DNA of 38,686 nucleotides from Oscillospiraceae bacterium. GTDB taxonomy: Bacteria > Bacillota > Clostridia > Oscillospirales > Oscillospiraceae. Where the stretch lies: the NCBI GenBank assembly GCA_015068165.1, contig SVKZ01000008.1, positions 1 through 38,686 of the forward strand, written 5' to 3'. Position numbers and translations under genes: made by a program. The notes below the pieces were generated by a model, which saw only the letters and a list, made by a program, of their open reading frames with translations, was not told the DNA's origin and searched no databases. The stretch's first letter is position 1. The number at the start of each line of letters is the position of its first letter. Shown piece by piece: positions 32,678 to 38,686 of this stretch.

Positions 32678-33119
32678 CAGCGGTGCCTCCTTTTCTTCTG
32701 CGCATAAAGGTAAGTTTCTCTTCTATTGTACTCCATTTTTTAACGAATGCAAATGTTTTTTTGAAAAAATGTAATATAATTGCAAATATTTTTTCAAAAG
32801 GCTTGAAAATTATGGAAAGAATATGCCCCAAAAGACGGAAAAACCGGAAAATCAAAGACCGGAACAGTTTTCCCAGACTATAGTGCCATCCCACTGCACC
32901 AATAAAAAGCCCTGCGCTGTAAACAGGACGCAGGTCTCCCCCACAGACAGCAAAGCCCAAATAGATACCGACGGCGAATAACCCAACCACAAAAATGCCG
33001 TCTCCTATATGGCGAAGAGGACGGGGCAGACAGGCAAGTAAATCATAGAGTACACCCAATCCGACGCCTAACAGACAAGCGGTCAAGAACCGGGAAAAAA
33101 GAAGCGCCGGAGCAGTCAT
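32484..33119 (-). CDS. yabQ: spore cortex protein YabQ, with an abnormal C-terminal overlap
   Basis: YabQ is a membrane protein needed for spore cortex formation. Residues 1-140 are family-like: about four hydrophobic segments (ALLFSRFLTACLLGVGLGVLY, GIFVVGLFAVGIYLGFAV, VYSAGLFIGAVGWHYSLG and LLGHILSIIFKPFEKIF). The frame then runs 194 bases into divIC, giving about 64 residues of hydrophilic His/Arg/Pro-rich sequence unlike YabQ. A one-base shift at AGAAGAAAAGG would end the protein at a TGA that overlaps the divIC ATG, the expected arrangement. The true end is therefore probably near 32677. Its start overlaps the yabP stop (ATGA). Confidence 0.8.
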   Translation of the reverse strand: MTAPALLFSRFLTACLLGVGLGVLYDLLACLPRPLRHIGDGIFVVGLFAVGIYLGFAVCGGDLRPVYSAGLFIGAVGWHYSLGKLFRSLIFRFFRLLGHILSIIFKPFEKIFAIILHFFKKTFAFVKKWSTIEEKLTFMRRRKGGTADGSQKAHQDPHSLQPRFPPSEGAADRYDHYLHRLSSDSAGGHYRRRKPNRASAKTGRAVRKRES

Positions 33120-33388
33120 CGGAATAGTTTTTGGAGGATCCCGCCGGGAGCCCGGGGCTCTTCATAAAATAATGCGGAGATTTGCCCGTCCAAGGTTACC
33201 TGCCCGTTTTCCGGCGACAGGGTTTTTAGGTGAAGCTGCTGCCCCTGTACGGTTAATACACCGAGATTTGTTTTCAGAATAACGGTATTTTCGTCAAAAC
33301 TGATCACCTCTGCCGTACCGGTAAGTATCAGGCTTTTTCGCTCATTTAATGTCAGTTTGTGGGGCAAGGGTAAACGATCTTCTGCCAC
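33116..33388 (-). CDS. yabP: sporulation protein YabP
   Basis: A 90-residue YabP/YqfC family protein (HKLTLNERKSLILTGTAEVISFDENTVILKTNLGVLTVQG). YabP is expressed in the mother cell and needed for the spore cortex in Bacillus. The start is GTG 33388 with AAGGAGG eight bases before it. The stop overlaps the yabQ start. Its presence with yabQ argues that the organism forms spores or descends from a spore former. Confidence 0.92.
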   Translation of the reverse strand: MAEDRLPLPHKLTLNERKSLILTGTAEVISFDENTVILKTNLGVLTVQGQQLHLKTLSPENGQVTLDGQISALFYEEPRAPGGILQKLFR

Positions 33389-33445
33389 GGTACATCCCTC
33401 CTTACGCAGATAGTCTATGGGGACGTGCCGACAGATATGACCGGA

Positions 33446-33474
33446 TTGACAGACAGAATAAAGGGGAGTATACT
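33446..33474 (+). promoter_or_regulatory. promoter of the phosphopantetheinyl transferase-tatD operon
   Basis: TTGACA and TATACT with a 17-base spacer. The start would be near 33481, about 18 bases before the ATG. Confidence 0.83.
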
Positions 33475-33498
33475 GGAGAAAACAAAGGGGGTGGGGAA

Positions 33499-33993
33499 AT
33501 GCTGCAAGTGGCAGGCGCGGAAATTATAGGAAAAAGCGGCCACGAAACGGCGCTTGCTCTGCTGGAAACCCTATGGCGGGAGGAAACGGGAAGATCCTTT
33601 CCGGAAATTGCCCGTACAGACAGGGGAAAACCCTATTTCCCCGGGGAAAATGTCTATTTTTCCCTTACCCATACGAAAAAACACGCCTTTTGCGCCTTGT
33701 CAGACAGTCCTGTGGGCATTGATGCAGAGGAATTGGACCGAAAAGTCAATCCTGCTCTTGCAGAAAAAATCCTCGCCCACGGCGAAATGACGCAATATAT
33801 GGCGGCAGACGACAAAAATAAGGCCCTACTGACCTTTTGGGTACTGAAAGAGGCGGCGGGGAAATGCACAGGGGAGGGCATTAACGGCTACCCCAACCAG
33901 ACGGATTTTGTACTGACAGACCCCCGTGTGGAGGAAAGAATGGGCTGTCTTGTGGCAGTCATACAGGATAAGGAGAAAAACAATGCTTTTTGA
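33499..33993 (+). CDS. 4'-phosphopantetheinyl transferase (Sfp/HetI type, short)
   Basis: A 164-residue enzyme that would transfer phosphopantetheine from CoA to a carrier protein. Seen motifs are FSLTHT (residues 54-59), the metal-binding GIDAEE (73-78) and FWVLKEAAGK (113-122, the W-x-x-K-E-A core). It is shorter than Sfp (about 220) and has a different motif order from AcpS. No carrier protein, PKS or NRPS gene is in the window, so the target may be the fatty acid carrier or one elsewhere. ATG 33499 follows a G-rich site. It overlaps tatD by 11 bases. Confidence 0.85.
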   Translation: MLQVAGAEIIGKSGHETALALLETLWREETGRSFPEIARTDRGKPYFPGENVYFSLTHTKKHAFCALSDSPVGIDAEELDRKVNPALAEKILAHGEMTQYMAADDKNKALLTFWVLKEAAGKCTGEGINGYPNQTDFVLTDPRVEERMGCLVAVIQDKEKNNAF

Positions 33994-34741
33994 TACCCAC
34001 GCCCACCTGAACGACTCTGCCTTTGATGAAGATCGGGATGGGCTGATTACCGGCCTTGCAGAAAAAGGCGTAGGCCTTGTAATGAATGCCGGCTGCGACT
34101 TGGAATCCTCCAAGGAATGCATTGCGTTAGCGGAAAAATACCCCTTTCTCTATGCATCCGTAGGCTCTCACCCCGATTCTGCAGACGAGATTTGTGATGA
34201 GGTACTGGAAAAATATTTGCAGATGAGCCGCCACCCCAAGGTAAAAGCCATCGGCGAAATTGGCCTTGACTATTATTACGAAAATTTTGATAAAGGCACC
34301 CAAATCCGCGCCTTTGAAATGCAGATGGAGCTTGCCCGGCAGGCGGATCTGCCTGTCATTGTTCACGAACGGGATGCCCACGGGGACGGTATGAATGTGG
34401 TGGGGAAATTCCCGGAAATTTCCGGCGTGTTCCATTGCTACTCTGGTTCGGCAGAAATGGCCCAGCAGCTTGTCAGTAAGGGCTGGTATATCGGCTTTAC
34501 CGGTGTTTTAACCTTCAAAAATGCCCGAAAAGCGGTGGAAACAGCGGAATCTATTCCTTTAGAGAGAATTGTTTTGGAGACGGATTGCCCCTATATGTCC
34601 CCTGAACCCTTCCGGGGCAAGCGGAACGACCCGGGGCGGCTTCCCTATATGGCGCAAAAGTTAGCGGAAATTCGAGGTCTCCCTGTGGAAGAAATTATCC
34701 GCATCACAACTGAAAACGCAAAACGGCTGTATCGCATCTGA
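33983..34741 (+). CDS. tatD: TatD family metal-dependent deoxyribonuclease
   Basis: A 252-residue TIM-barrel nuclease. Metal ligands appear in family order: FDTHAHLND (H6, H8), IGEIGLDYYY (Glu), VIVHERDAHGD, VFHCYSGS and ETDCPYMSPEP (Asp). TatD proteins are 3'-5' exonucleases linked to DNA repair and tRNA-related roles. In Clostridia the gene often lies near the origin region. An AAGGAG site lies inside the upstream transferase gene, so translation is coupled. The terminator begins within its last codons. Confidence 0.95.
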   Translation: MLFDTHAHLNDSAFDEDRDGLITGLAEKGVGLVMNAGCDLESSKECIALAEKYPFLYASVGSHPDSADEICDEVLEKYLQMSRHPKVKAIGEIGLDYYYENFDKGTQIRAFEMQMELARQADLPVIVHERDAHGDGMNVVGKFPEISGVFHCYSGSAEMAQQLVSKGWYIGFTGVLTFKNARKAVETAESIPLERIVLETDCPYMSPEPFRGKRNDPGRLPYMAQKLAEIRGLPVEEIIRITTENAKRLYRI

Positions 34742-34755
34742 TACAGCCGTTTCTT
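34721..34755 (+). terminator. intrinsic terminator overlapping the tatD stop
   Basis: A 13-base stem (AAACGGCTGTATC and complement) with a six-base loop. The left arm lies in the last codons of tatD, and a short TTTCTT follows. Confidence 0.8.
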
Positions 34756-34980
34756 AATTGAAAATTGACAATGGATAATTGACAATTAAGGATGTCATTG
34801 CGATGGCATTTATGCCCGTGGCAATCTCCTGATAGACACCTTCGTCTATCCTTGTAGGGGTCGATGCCCACATCGACCCGACTGTCATCCTGAGCAAGCA
34901 AAGCGCGCCGAAGGATCCGTTTCCTAAAAGAAATACGGATTCTTCGACTCCGCACCTTCGGCGCTTCGCTCAGAATGACA
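34755..34980. repeat. cluster of four dispersed repeats between tatD and the LysR gene
   Basis: In order: 34755-34790 AT-rich TTGACAATGGATAATTGACA word. 34794-34826 unit GTCATTGC...GTGGCAATC, related in reverse to 9224-9259. 34854-34880 GTAGGGG-led hairpin with a TCGATG-CCCA-CATCGA stem. 34883-34980 long imperfect hairpin from TGTCATCCTGAGC to GCTCAGAATGACA with CCGAAGG/CCTTCGG and ATCCGT/ACGGAT inner pairs. No gene is supported here. The last hairpin may also end transcription from both sides. Confidence 0.75.
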
Positions 34981-34986
34981 AGGGGG

Positions 34987-35862
34987 TTATTGTCCCTGTT
35001 TGCGCAGTTGTTTGACGAGAATTTCCACAAAGCCCCAAATGGGCGGCTCTAACCATTTATCGTAAAGAATGCACATATACAGCGCCTGGTGCCAGTTGTC
35101 GATGGGTACAAATGTAACGCCCGGGTGGGGGAAGGCGGCTTCTTCGGAAAGGACACAGACACCGACCCCCTCTGCTACCAGCGAAATGGCAGAACGGGCG
35201 GTGTTGACGGTGCAAAGCACCTGTTCTTCGGCGGCTGCGCCGCTGGCCCATTGTCCGAAGCTGTTTTCCATATCATAATTAAATACGATTTGGGGCTGCG
35301 CCAAAATCTGCTGAGGTGTGAGTGGGGTTTCTTTTTCTAACGGATGCCCCTGGGGGAGCGCCACGCAGAAATTCCGCTGTCCTAATTTCCGGAAATGGAG
35401 ACTTCTGTCCCGGTTGGTGGTGTCCACAATAGCCATATCTAACTTTTCTTCCCGCACAAGGTCCATCAGTTCTTCGGCGGAGCTTTCCGTCAGACGGAAA
35501 CGGATACGCTCGTTTTGGCGGATATAGTCTTTAATTTCTTTGGAAACGGTGCTGTCCAGCGCACCGGAAACAATGCCCATACGGATCACCACCGGGGCAC
35601 TGGTCTTGCTTTCCCGGAGGGTCATAGAAGCCTGGTTTAATTCGTTCAGGGCCGCATCTACTTTTTCCTGATAAAAACGGCCTTCTTCCGTCAGCCGGAT
35701 ATTTCTGCCCACCTTTTCAAAAAGCTGAACGCCTAATTCGGTTTCTAAATGGTGGATGGCGCTGCTGAGCGAGGGCTGGGAAATACCCAACCGGGCGGCG
35801 GCAAGGGTATAGTGCTCCACCTGCGCCAATACGGAAAAATACCGCAAATAGTTGTAGTTCAT
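34987..35862 (-). CDS. LysR family transcriptional regulator
   Basis: A 291-residue LysR-type regulator. The winged helix-turn-helix is at residues 1-60 (YLRYFSVLAQVEHYTLAAARLGISQPSLSSAI), followed by a helical linker and a periplasmic-binding-like effector domain (about 90-290). ATG 35862 follows GAGG seven bases upstream. An ATG 15 bases earlier lacks a site. It is transcribed away from the trigger factor-like gene, and such regulators often control themselves and a divergent neighbour. The spacer contains AT-rich dyads around CTATAGATAG. The effector and targets are unknown. Confidence 0.9.
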   Translation of the reverse strand: MNYNYLRYFSVLAQVEHYTLAAARLGISQPSLSSAIHHLETELGVQLFEKVGRNIRLTEEGRFYQEKVDAALNELNQASMTLRESKTSAPVVIRMGIVSGALDSTVSKEIKDYIRQNERIRFRLTESSAEELMDLVREEKLDMAIVDTTNRDRSLHFRKLGQRNFCVALPQGHPLEKETPLTPQQILAQPQIVFNYDMENSFGQWASGAAAEEQVLCTVNTARSAISLVAEGVGVCVLSEEAAFPHPGVTFVPIDNWHQALYMCILYDKWLEPPIWGFVEILVKQLRKQGQ

Positions 35863-35917
35863 ATAGATACCTCGCAAATCTATAGATAGAAACTATAAAT
35901 AAAATATCATAACTATA

Positions 35918-35946
35918 TTGGTTTTTGCAAGAAGAATTTGTATAAT
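35918..35946 (+). promoter_or_regulatory. promoter of the trigger factor-like gene
   Basis: TTGGTT and TATAAT with a 17-base spacer, giving a leader of about 137 bases. It lies in the divergent region shared with the LysR gene. Confidence 0.75.
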
Positions 35947-35976
35947 GAGTGCGTTGTTGGGGAAATTTCCCGAACT

Positions 35977-35998
35977 GGCCCGGAAACGGGCCTGTTTT
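35977..35998 (+). terminator. hairpin in the trigger factor leader, possible attenuator
   Basis: GGCCCG-GAAA-CGGGCC, a stable GNRA-type tetraloop stem, followed by TGTTTT. It starts about 25 bases into the leader. The T run is short, so termination would be partial. Confidence 0.5.
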
Positions 35999-36089
35999 GC
36001 GAAAAGAAAGATTGCATAGAAGCAAAAAATATGCTAAGATAATAGGTGGAAAACCTGTACTTTTCGCAAAATGCAAAGGAGAACATAAA

Positions 36090-37034
36090 ATGGCATTTAC
36101 TTACCGTGGCCTGAAAGCCAATTATAATAGACATATTGTTACCGATGCGGAGGTAGACCGCCACATTGAGCGGCTGCAGCAGCAATATCCCCGCATTGCC
36201 GTCATTAAGGACCGACCCACCGAAAAGGGCGACGAGGTCGTTCTGGATTACGCAGGTTTTTGCGACGGTGTCCAGTTCCCCGGCGGTACAGCCGAGATGC
36301 AGACCTTAGTATTGGGAAGCGGTATGTTTATTCCCGGTTTTGAGGAGCAGCTGCTGGACAAAGTTCCCGGCGAAGAGGTTACAGTAAAGGTAATCTTCCC
36401 GGAGCAGTACCACTCCGAAGACTTAGCCGGCAAGGCTGCGGAATTTAAGTGCAAAATCCACGAAATTCGGGTAAAGACCCCTTACGAGCTTGATGATGTG
36501 TTTGCCAAGGAGGTCGGCGAGTGCGAAACCTTTGCCGAAATGCAGGCAAAGCTGAAGGAAAGCCTTCAGAGCTACACCGATGAGCGTGGCGAGATGGATC
36601 TGCAGGATCGGCTGCTGCGGGCAGCTGCGGAGACCTTGGATTACACGCCTTCCGAAGGAGAAATAGAGGAAGCCGTTCAGGAGCAGATGAACAATCTCCG
36701 CGCCCAGCTTTCCCAGCAGGGATTGACGCTGGATATGTATATGCAGTTTATGAACACCACCGAGGAAGCCCTCCGGGAGGAGGCAAAACCTGCGGCATTG
36801 GCAGCACTGCAAAATGCGGCAGCGATCGACTGCATAGTAGAAGCCGAGAAGCTTACCGCGGAAAAAGAGGAAGTGGCCCAGGCACTGGCTATGGTCTGCC
36901 GGCAGAACAATATGACTATGGAGCAGATCAAGCCCTACTACGACGAGGAATTTGAAAAAGCACTCATCAGAAGTGTACTCACCGGGAAGGCGATGCATCT
37001 CATTCGGGAAGCAGCCGTCATCACGGAGGTATAA
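36090..37034 (+). CDS. trigger factor-like peptidyl-prolyl isomerase lacking the ribosome-binding domain
   Basis: A 314-residue protein with the second and third domains of trigger factor. The FKBP-type domain (about residues 45-130) contains [38 protein letters not shown] and [24 protein letters not shown]. Then comes the helical chaperone domain (about 131-314, starting [20 protein letters not shown]). The roughly 110-residue N-terminal domain with the GFRxGxxP ribosome-docking loop is absent. The ATG at 36090 has AAAGGAG nine bases upstream, and the frame upstream of it has no such sequence. It may be a second, ribosome-free chaperone. fhs follows after 53 bases. Confidence 0.88.
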   Translation: MAFTYRGLKANYNRHIVTDAEVDRHIERLQQQYPRIAVIKDRPTEKGDEVVLDYAGFCDGVQFPGGTAEMQTLVLGSGMFIPGFEEQLLDKVPGEEVTVKVIFPEQYHSEDLAGKAAEFKCKIHEIRVKTPYELDDVFAKEVGECETFAEMQAKLKESLQSYTDERGEMDLQDRLLRAAAETLDYTPSEGEIEEAVQEQMNNLRAQLSQQGLTLDMYMQFMNTTEEALREEAKPAALAALQNAAAIDCIVEAEKLTAEKEEVAQALAMVCRQNNMTMEQIKPYYDEEFEKALIRSVLTGKAMHLIREAAVITEV

Positions 37035-37087
37035 TAGAATTATTAATAATGTGTCAAAAGACACCGAAAAACAAGGAGGAACATACT

Positions 37088-38686
37088 ATGGCAATCGTTT
37101 TTGACGAAAATGGCAAGTACGTAGACGAAAAGGGTCTTGTAAAACTGGATCCTACCAAGTTCGCTGACTGGCAGATCGCTGAGGAAGCAGAAAAGACTCT
37201 GCCCCCCGTGGAATATTTCCGGGAGAAGCTGGGTCTGCTGCCCGAAGAAATCATCCCCTACGGCAAGACCCCCAAGATCGACTTCATTAAGGTTATGAAG
37301 CGACTGGAAAACAAGCCCGATGGCAAGTTCATCGAAGTTACCGCTGTTACCCCCACCCCCTTCGGTGAAGGTAAGTCCACCGTTTCCCTGGGTCTGATCG
37401 AAGGCTTGGGCTACATCGGCAAGAATGCCGGCGGCGCTCTGCGTCAGCCTTCCGGCGGCCCCACCATGAACGTTAAGGGTACTGCAGCCGGCGGCGGTAA
37501 CGCTCTGCTGATGCCTATGACCGAGTTCTCCCTGGGTCTGACCGGCGACATTAACGACATTATGAACGCTCACAACCTGGCTATGGTTGCTCTGACTGCC
37601 CGTATGCAGCACGAGCGTAACAATACTGACGAGTGGCTGGCAAAGAAGGGCCTGAAGAGACTGGACATCGACCCCAAGCGGGTAGAGATGGGCTGGATCA
37701 TCGACTTCTGCGCCCAGTCCCTGCGTAACATCATCATCGGCATCGGCGGCAGACTTGACGGCTTTATGATGGAATCTAAGTTCGGCATCGCTGTTGGTTC
37801 CGAGCTGATGGCTATCCTGGCTGTTGCTAAAGATCTTAAGGATCTGCGCGAGCGTATCGGCAAGATCGTTGTGGCTTACTCCAAGACCGGCGAGCCTGTT
37901 ACTTGTGAGGATCTGGACGTTGCCGGCGCTATGGCTGCCTGGATGCGTAATGCCATCAACCCCACTATGTGCTACTCTGTTGAGCATCAGCCCGTGCTGA
38001 TCCACGCCGGTCCTTTTGCCAACATCGCTATCGGTCAGTCCTCTGTTATCGCTGACCGTCTGGCTCTGAAGCTGTTTGATTACCACGTTACCGAGTCTGG
38101 CTTCGCTGCTGACATCGGCTTCGAGAAGTTCTGGAACGTTAAGACCCGTCTTTCCGGTCTGACTCCCAACGTTTCCGTTCTGGTTGCTACCGTTCGCTCC
38201 CTGAAGATGCACGGCGGCGGTCCCAAGGTTACCCCCGGCGCACCTCTGCCCAAGGAGTACAAGGAAGAGAACCTGGAGCTGCTGGAGAAGGGTACCTGCA
38301 ACCTGTTCCACCACGTCAACACCATCAAGAAGTCCGGCATCAACCCTGTTGTCTGCATTAACCGTTTCTACACCGATACCGATGCAGAAATCGCTCTGCT
38401 GAAGAGACTGTGCGCTGAGCGCGGTGTCCGTTGCGCTGAGTCTAACCACTGGCGTTACGGCGGCGAGGGCGCTGCTGAGCTGGCCCGTGTAGTTGTTGAG
38501 GCTTGTGAGGATCCCGTAGAGGTTAAGTTCCTGTACGATCTGGAAATGCCCCTGCGTCAGCGCGTTGAGCTGATCGCTAAGGAGGTTTACGGTGCTGACG
38601 GTGTTACCTGGCTGCCTCTGGCTGTCGAGAAGGCACAGCGCTTCGAGTCCGATCCCAAGTATGCAGACTACTGCACTATGATGGTT
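37088..38686 (+). CDS. fhs: formate-tetrahydrofolate ligase (3' end cut by window)
   Basis: Makes 10-formyl-THF from formate, THF and ATP, a step of one-carbon metabolism and of the Wood-Ljungdahl methyl branch. There are 533 codons in the window, and the family is about 556 long. The P-loop is seen as [11 protein letters not shown], followed by [19 protein letters not shown]. Later stretches such as [17 protein letters not shown] are typical. Codon choice is very biased (CTG, AAG, GGC, CGT), as in highly expressed genes and unlike its neighbours. AAGGAGG lies eight bases before ATG. A small GTGTC-AAAA-GACAC hairpin (37051-37064) precedes it. Confidence 0.97.
   Translation, partial: MAIVFDENGKYVDEKGLVKLDPTKFADWQIAEEAEKTLPPVEYFREKLGLLPEEIIPYGKTPKIDFIKVMKRLENKPDGKFIEVTAVTPTPFGEGKSTVSLGLIEGLGYIGKNAGGALRQPSGGPTMNVKGTAAGGGNALLMPMTEFSLGLTGDINDIMNAHNLAMVALTARMQHERNNTDEWLAKKGLKRLDIDPKRVEMGWIIDFCAQSLRNIIIGIGGRLDGFMMESKFGIAVGSELMAILAVAKDLKDLRERIGKIVVAYSKTGEPVTCEDLDVAGAMAAWMRNAINPTMCYSVEHQPVLIHAGPFANIAIGQSSVIADRLALKLFDYHVTESGFAADIGFEKFWNVKTRLSGLTPNVSVLVATVRSLKMHGGGPKVTPGAPLPKEYKEENLELLEKGTCNLFHHVNTIKKSGINPVVCINRFYTDTDAEIALLKRLCAERGVRCAESNHWRYGGEGAAELARVVVEACEDPVEVKFLYDLEMPLRQRVELIAKEVYGADGVTWLPLAVEKAQRFESDPKYADYCTMMV

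Noticed and set aside
33499-33993. Holo-ACP synthase (AcpS) for the phosphopantetheinyl transferase
   Set aside because: The spacing GIDAEE to WVLKEAAGK within a 164-residue chain, and the preceding FSLTHT, fit the Sfp/HetI group better than the 120-residue AcpS.
37043-38449. A 468-codon open frame on the minus strand opposite fhs
   Set aside because: It mirrors the strongly biased codons of fhs. The fhs protein is unmistakable, and the antisense product is low-complexity with no family likeness or ribosome site.

Overview
The window looks like core chromosome of an anaerobic Clostridia, most likely an Oscillospiraceae (Ruminococcaceae-type) bacterium. This is inferred from gene families and synteny and was not tested by a search. 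Supporting signs are Firmicute-style promoters (TTGACA/TATAAT with 17-base spacers) and strong AGGAGG ribosome sites. Others are the yabP-yabQ-divIC-yabR sporulation and division block, the RicT (YaaT) protein, THF and TPP riboswitches in front of ECF vitamin transporters, and a small Cys/Gly-rich peptide of a clostridial type. No phage, insertion sequence, CRISPR array, tRNA or rRNA was seen.

Layout. Bases 1-3553 (minus) hold a zinc-ribbon membrane protein, parA, parB, a PspC protein and serS, with two perfect parS sites upstream of parA, so the region is probably near the chromosome origin. Bases 3716-6281 (plus) hold a DUF1836 regulator and hflK-hflC. Bases 6370-7293 (minus) are nrdR and an SdpI-like protein. 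Bases 7448-13597 (plus) hold a small membrane protein, an asparaginase, a CBS/DRTGG pyrophosphatase, holB, ricT and a 46-residue Cys-rich peptide. Bases 13725-16893 (minus) are lepA and hemW, separated by a remarkable hairpin-rich repeat. rpoD (plus) converges on hisS, mgsA-like and minD (minus). Bases 21074-23232 are a THF-riboswitch folT-folC operon. Bases 23225-24722 hold a probable nickel module (His/Cys-rich protein, CooT, small exporter) and a HIT protein. A TPP riboswitch then controls thiT. Bases 25860-33388 (minus) form a long envelope/sporulation run: yabP, yabQ, divIC, an S1 protein, an EF-P reductase-like SDR, an RpiB-membrane fusion, its RpiB-less paralogue, an M14 peptidase and a cadherin/SLH protein. 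The right end holds an Sfp-type transferase, tatD, a LysR regulator, a trigger factor without its ribosome-binding domain, and the start of fhs.

Themes. Folate and one-carbon metabolism recurs (folT, folC, fhs), as do vitamin salvage by riboswitch-controlled ECF S components and cell-envelope biology. The points most worth a second look are: (1) RpiB fused in frame, at a run of nine A residues, to a four-helix membrane protein that has a free-standing paralogue next door; (2) an MgsA-family protein whose catalytic-site Asp is His, encoded directly after minD; (3) the His/Cys-rich, CooT and exporter trio; (4) a trigger factor lacking the ribosome-docking domain; (5) two consecutive genes whose ribosome sites lie in the 3' arm of a stem; (6) the extra structured segment between the THF aptamer and its terminator; and (7) several dispersed intergenic hairpin repeat families.
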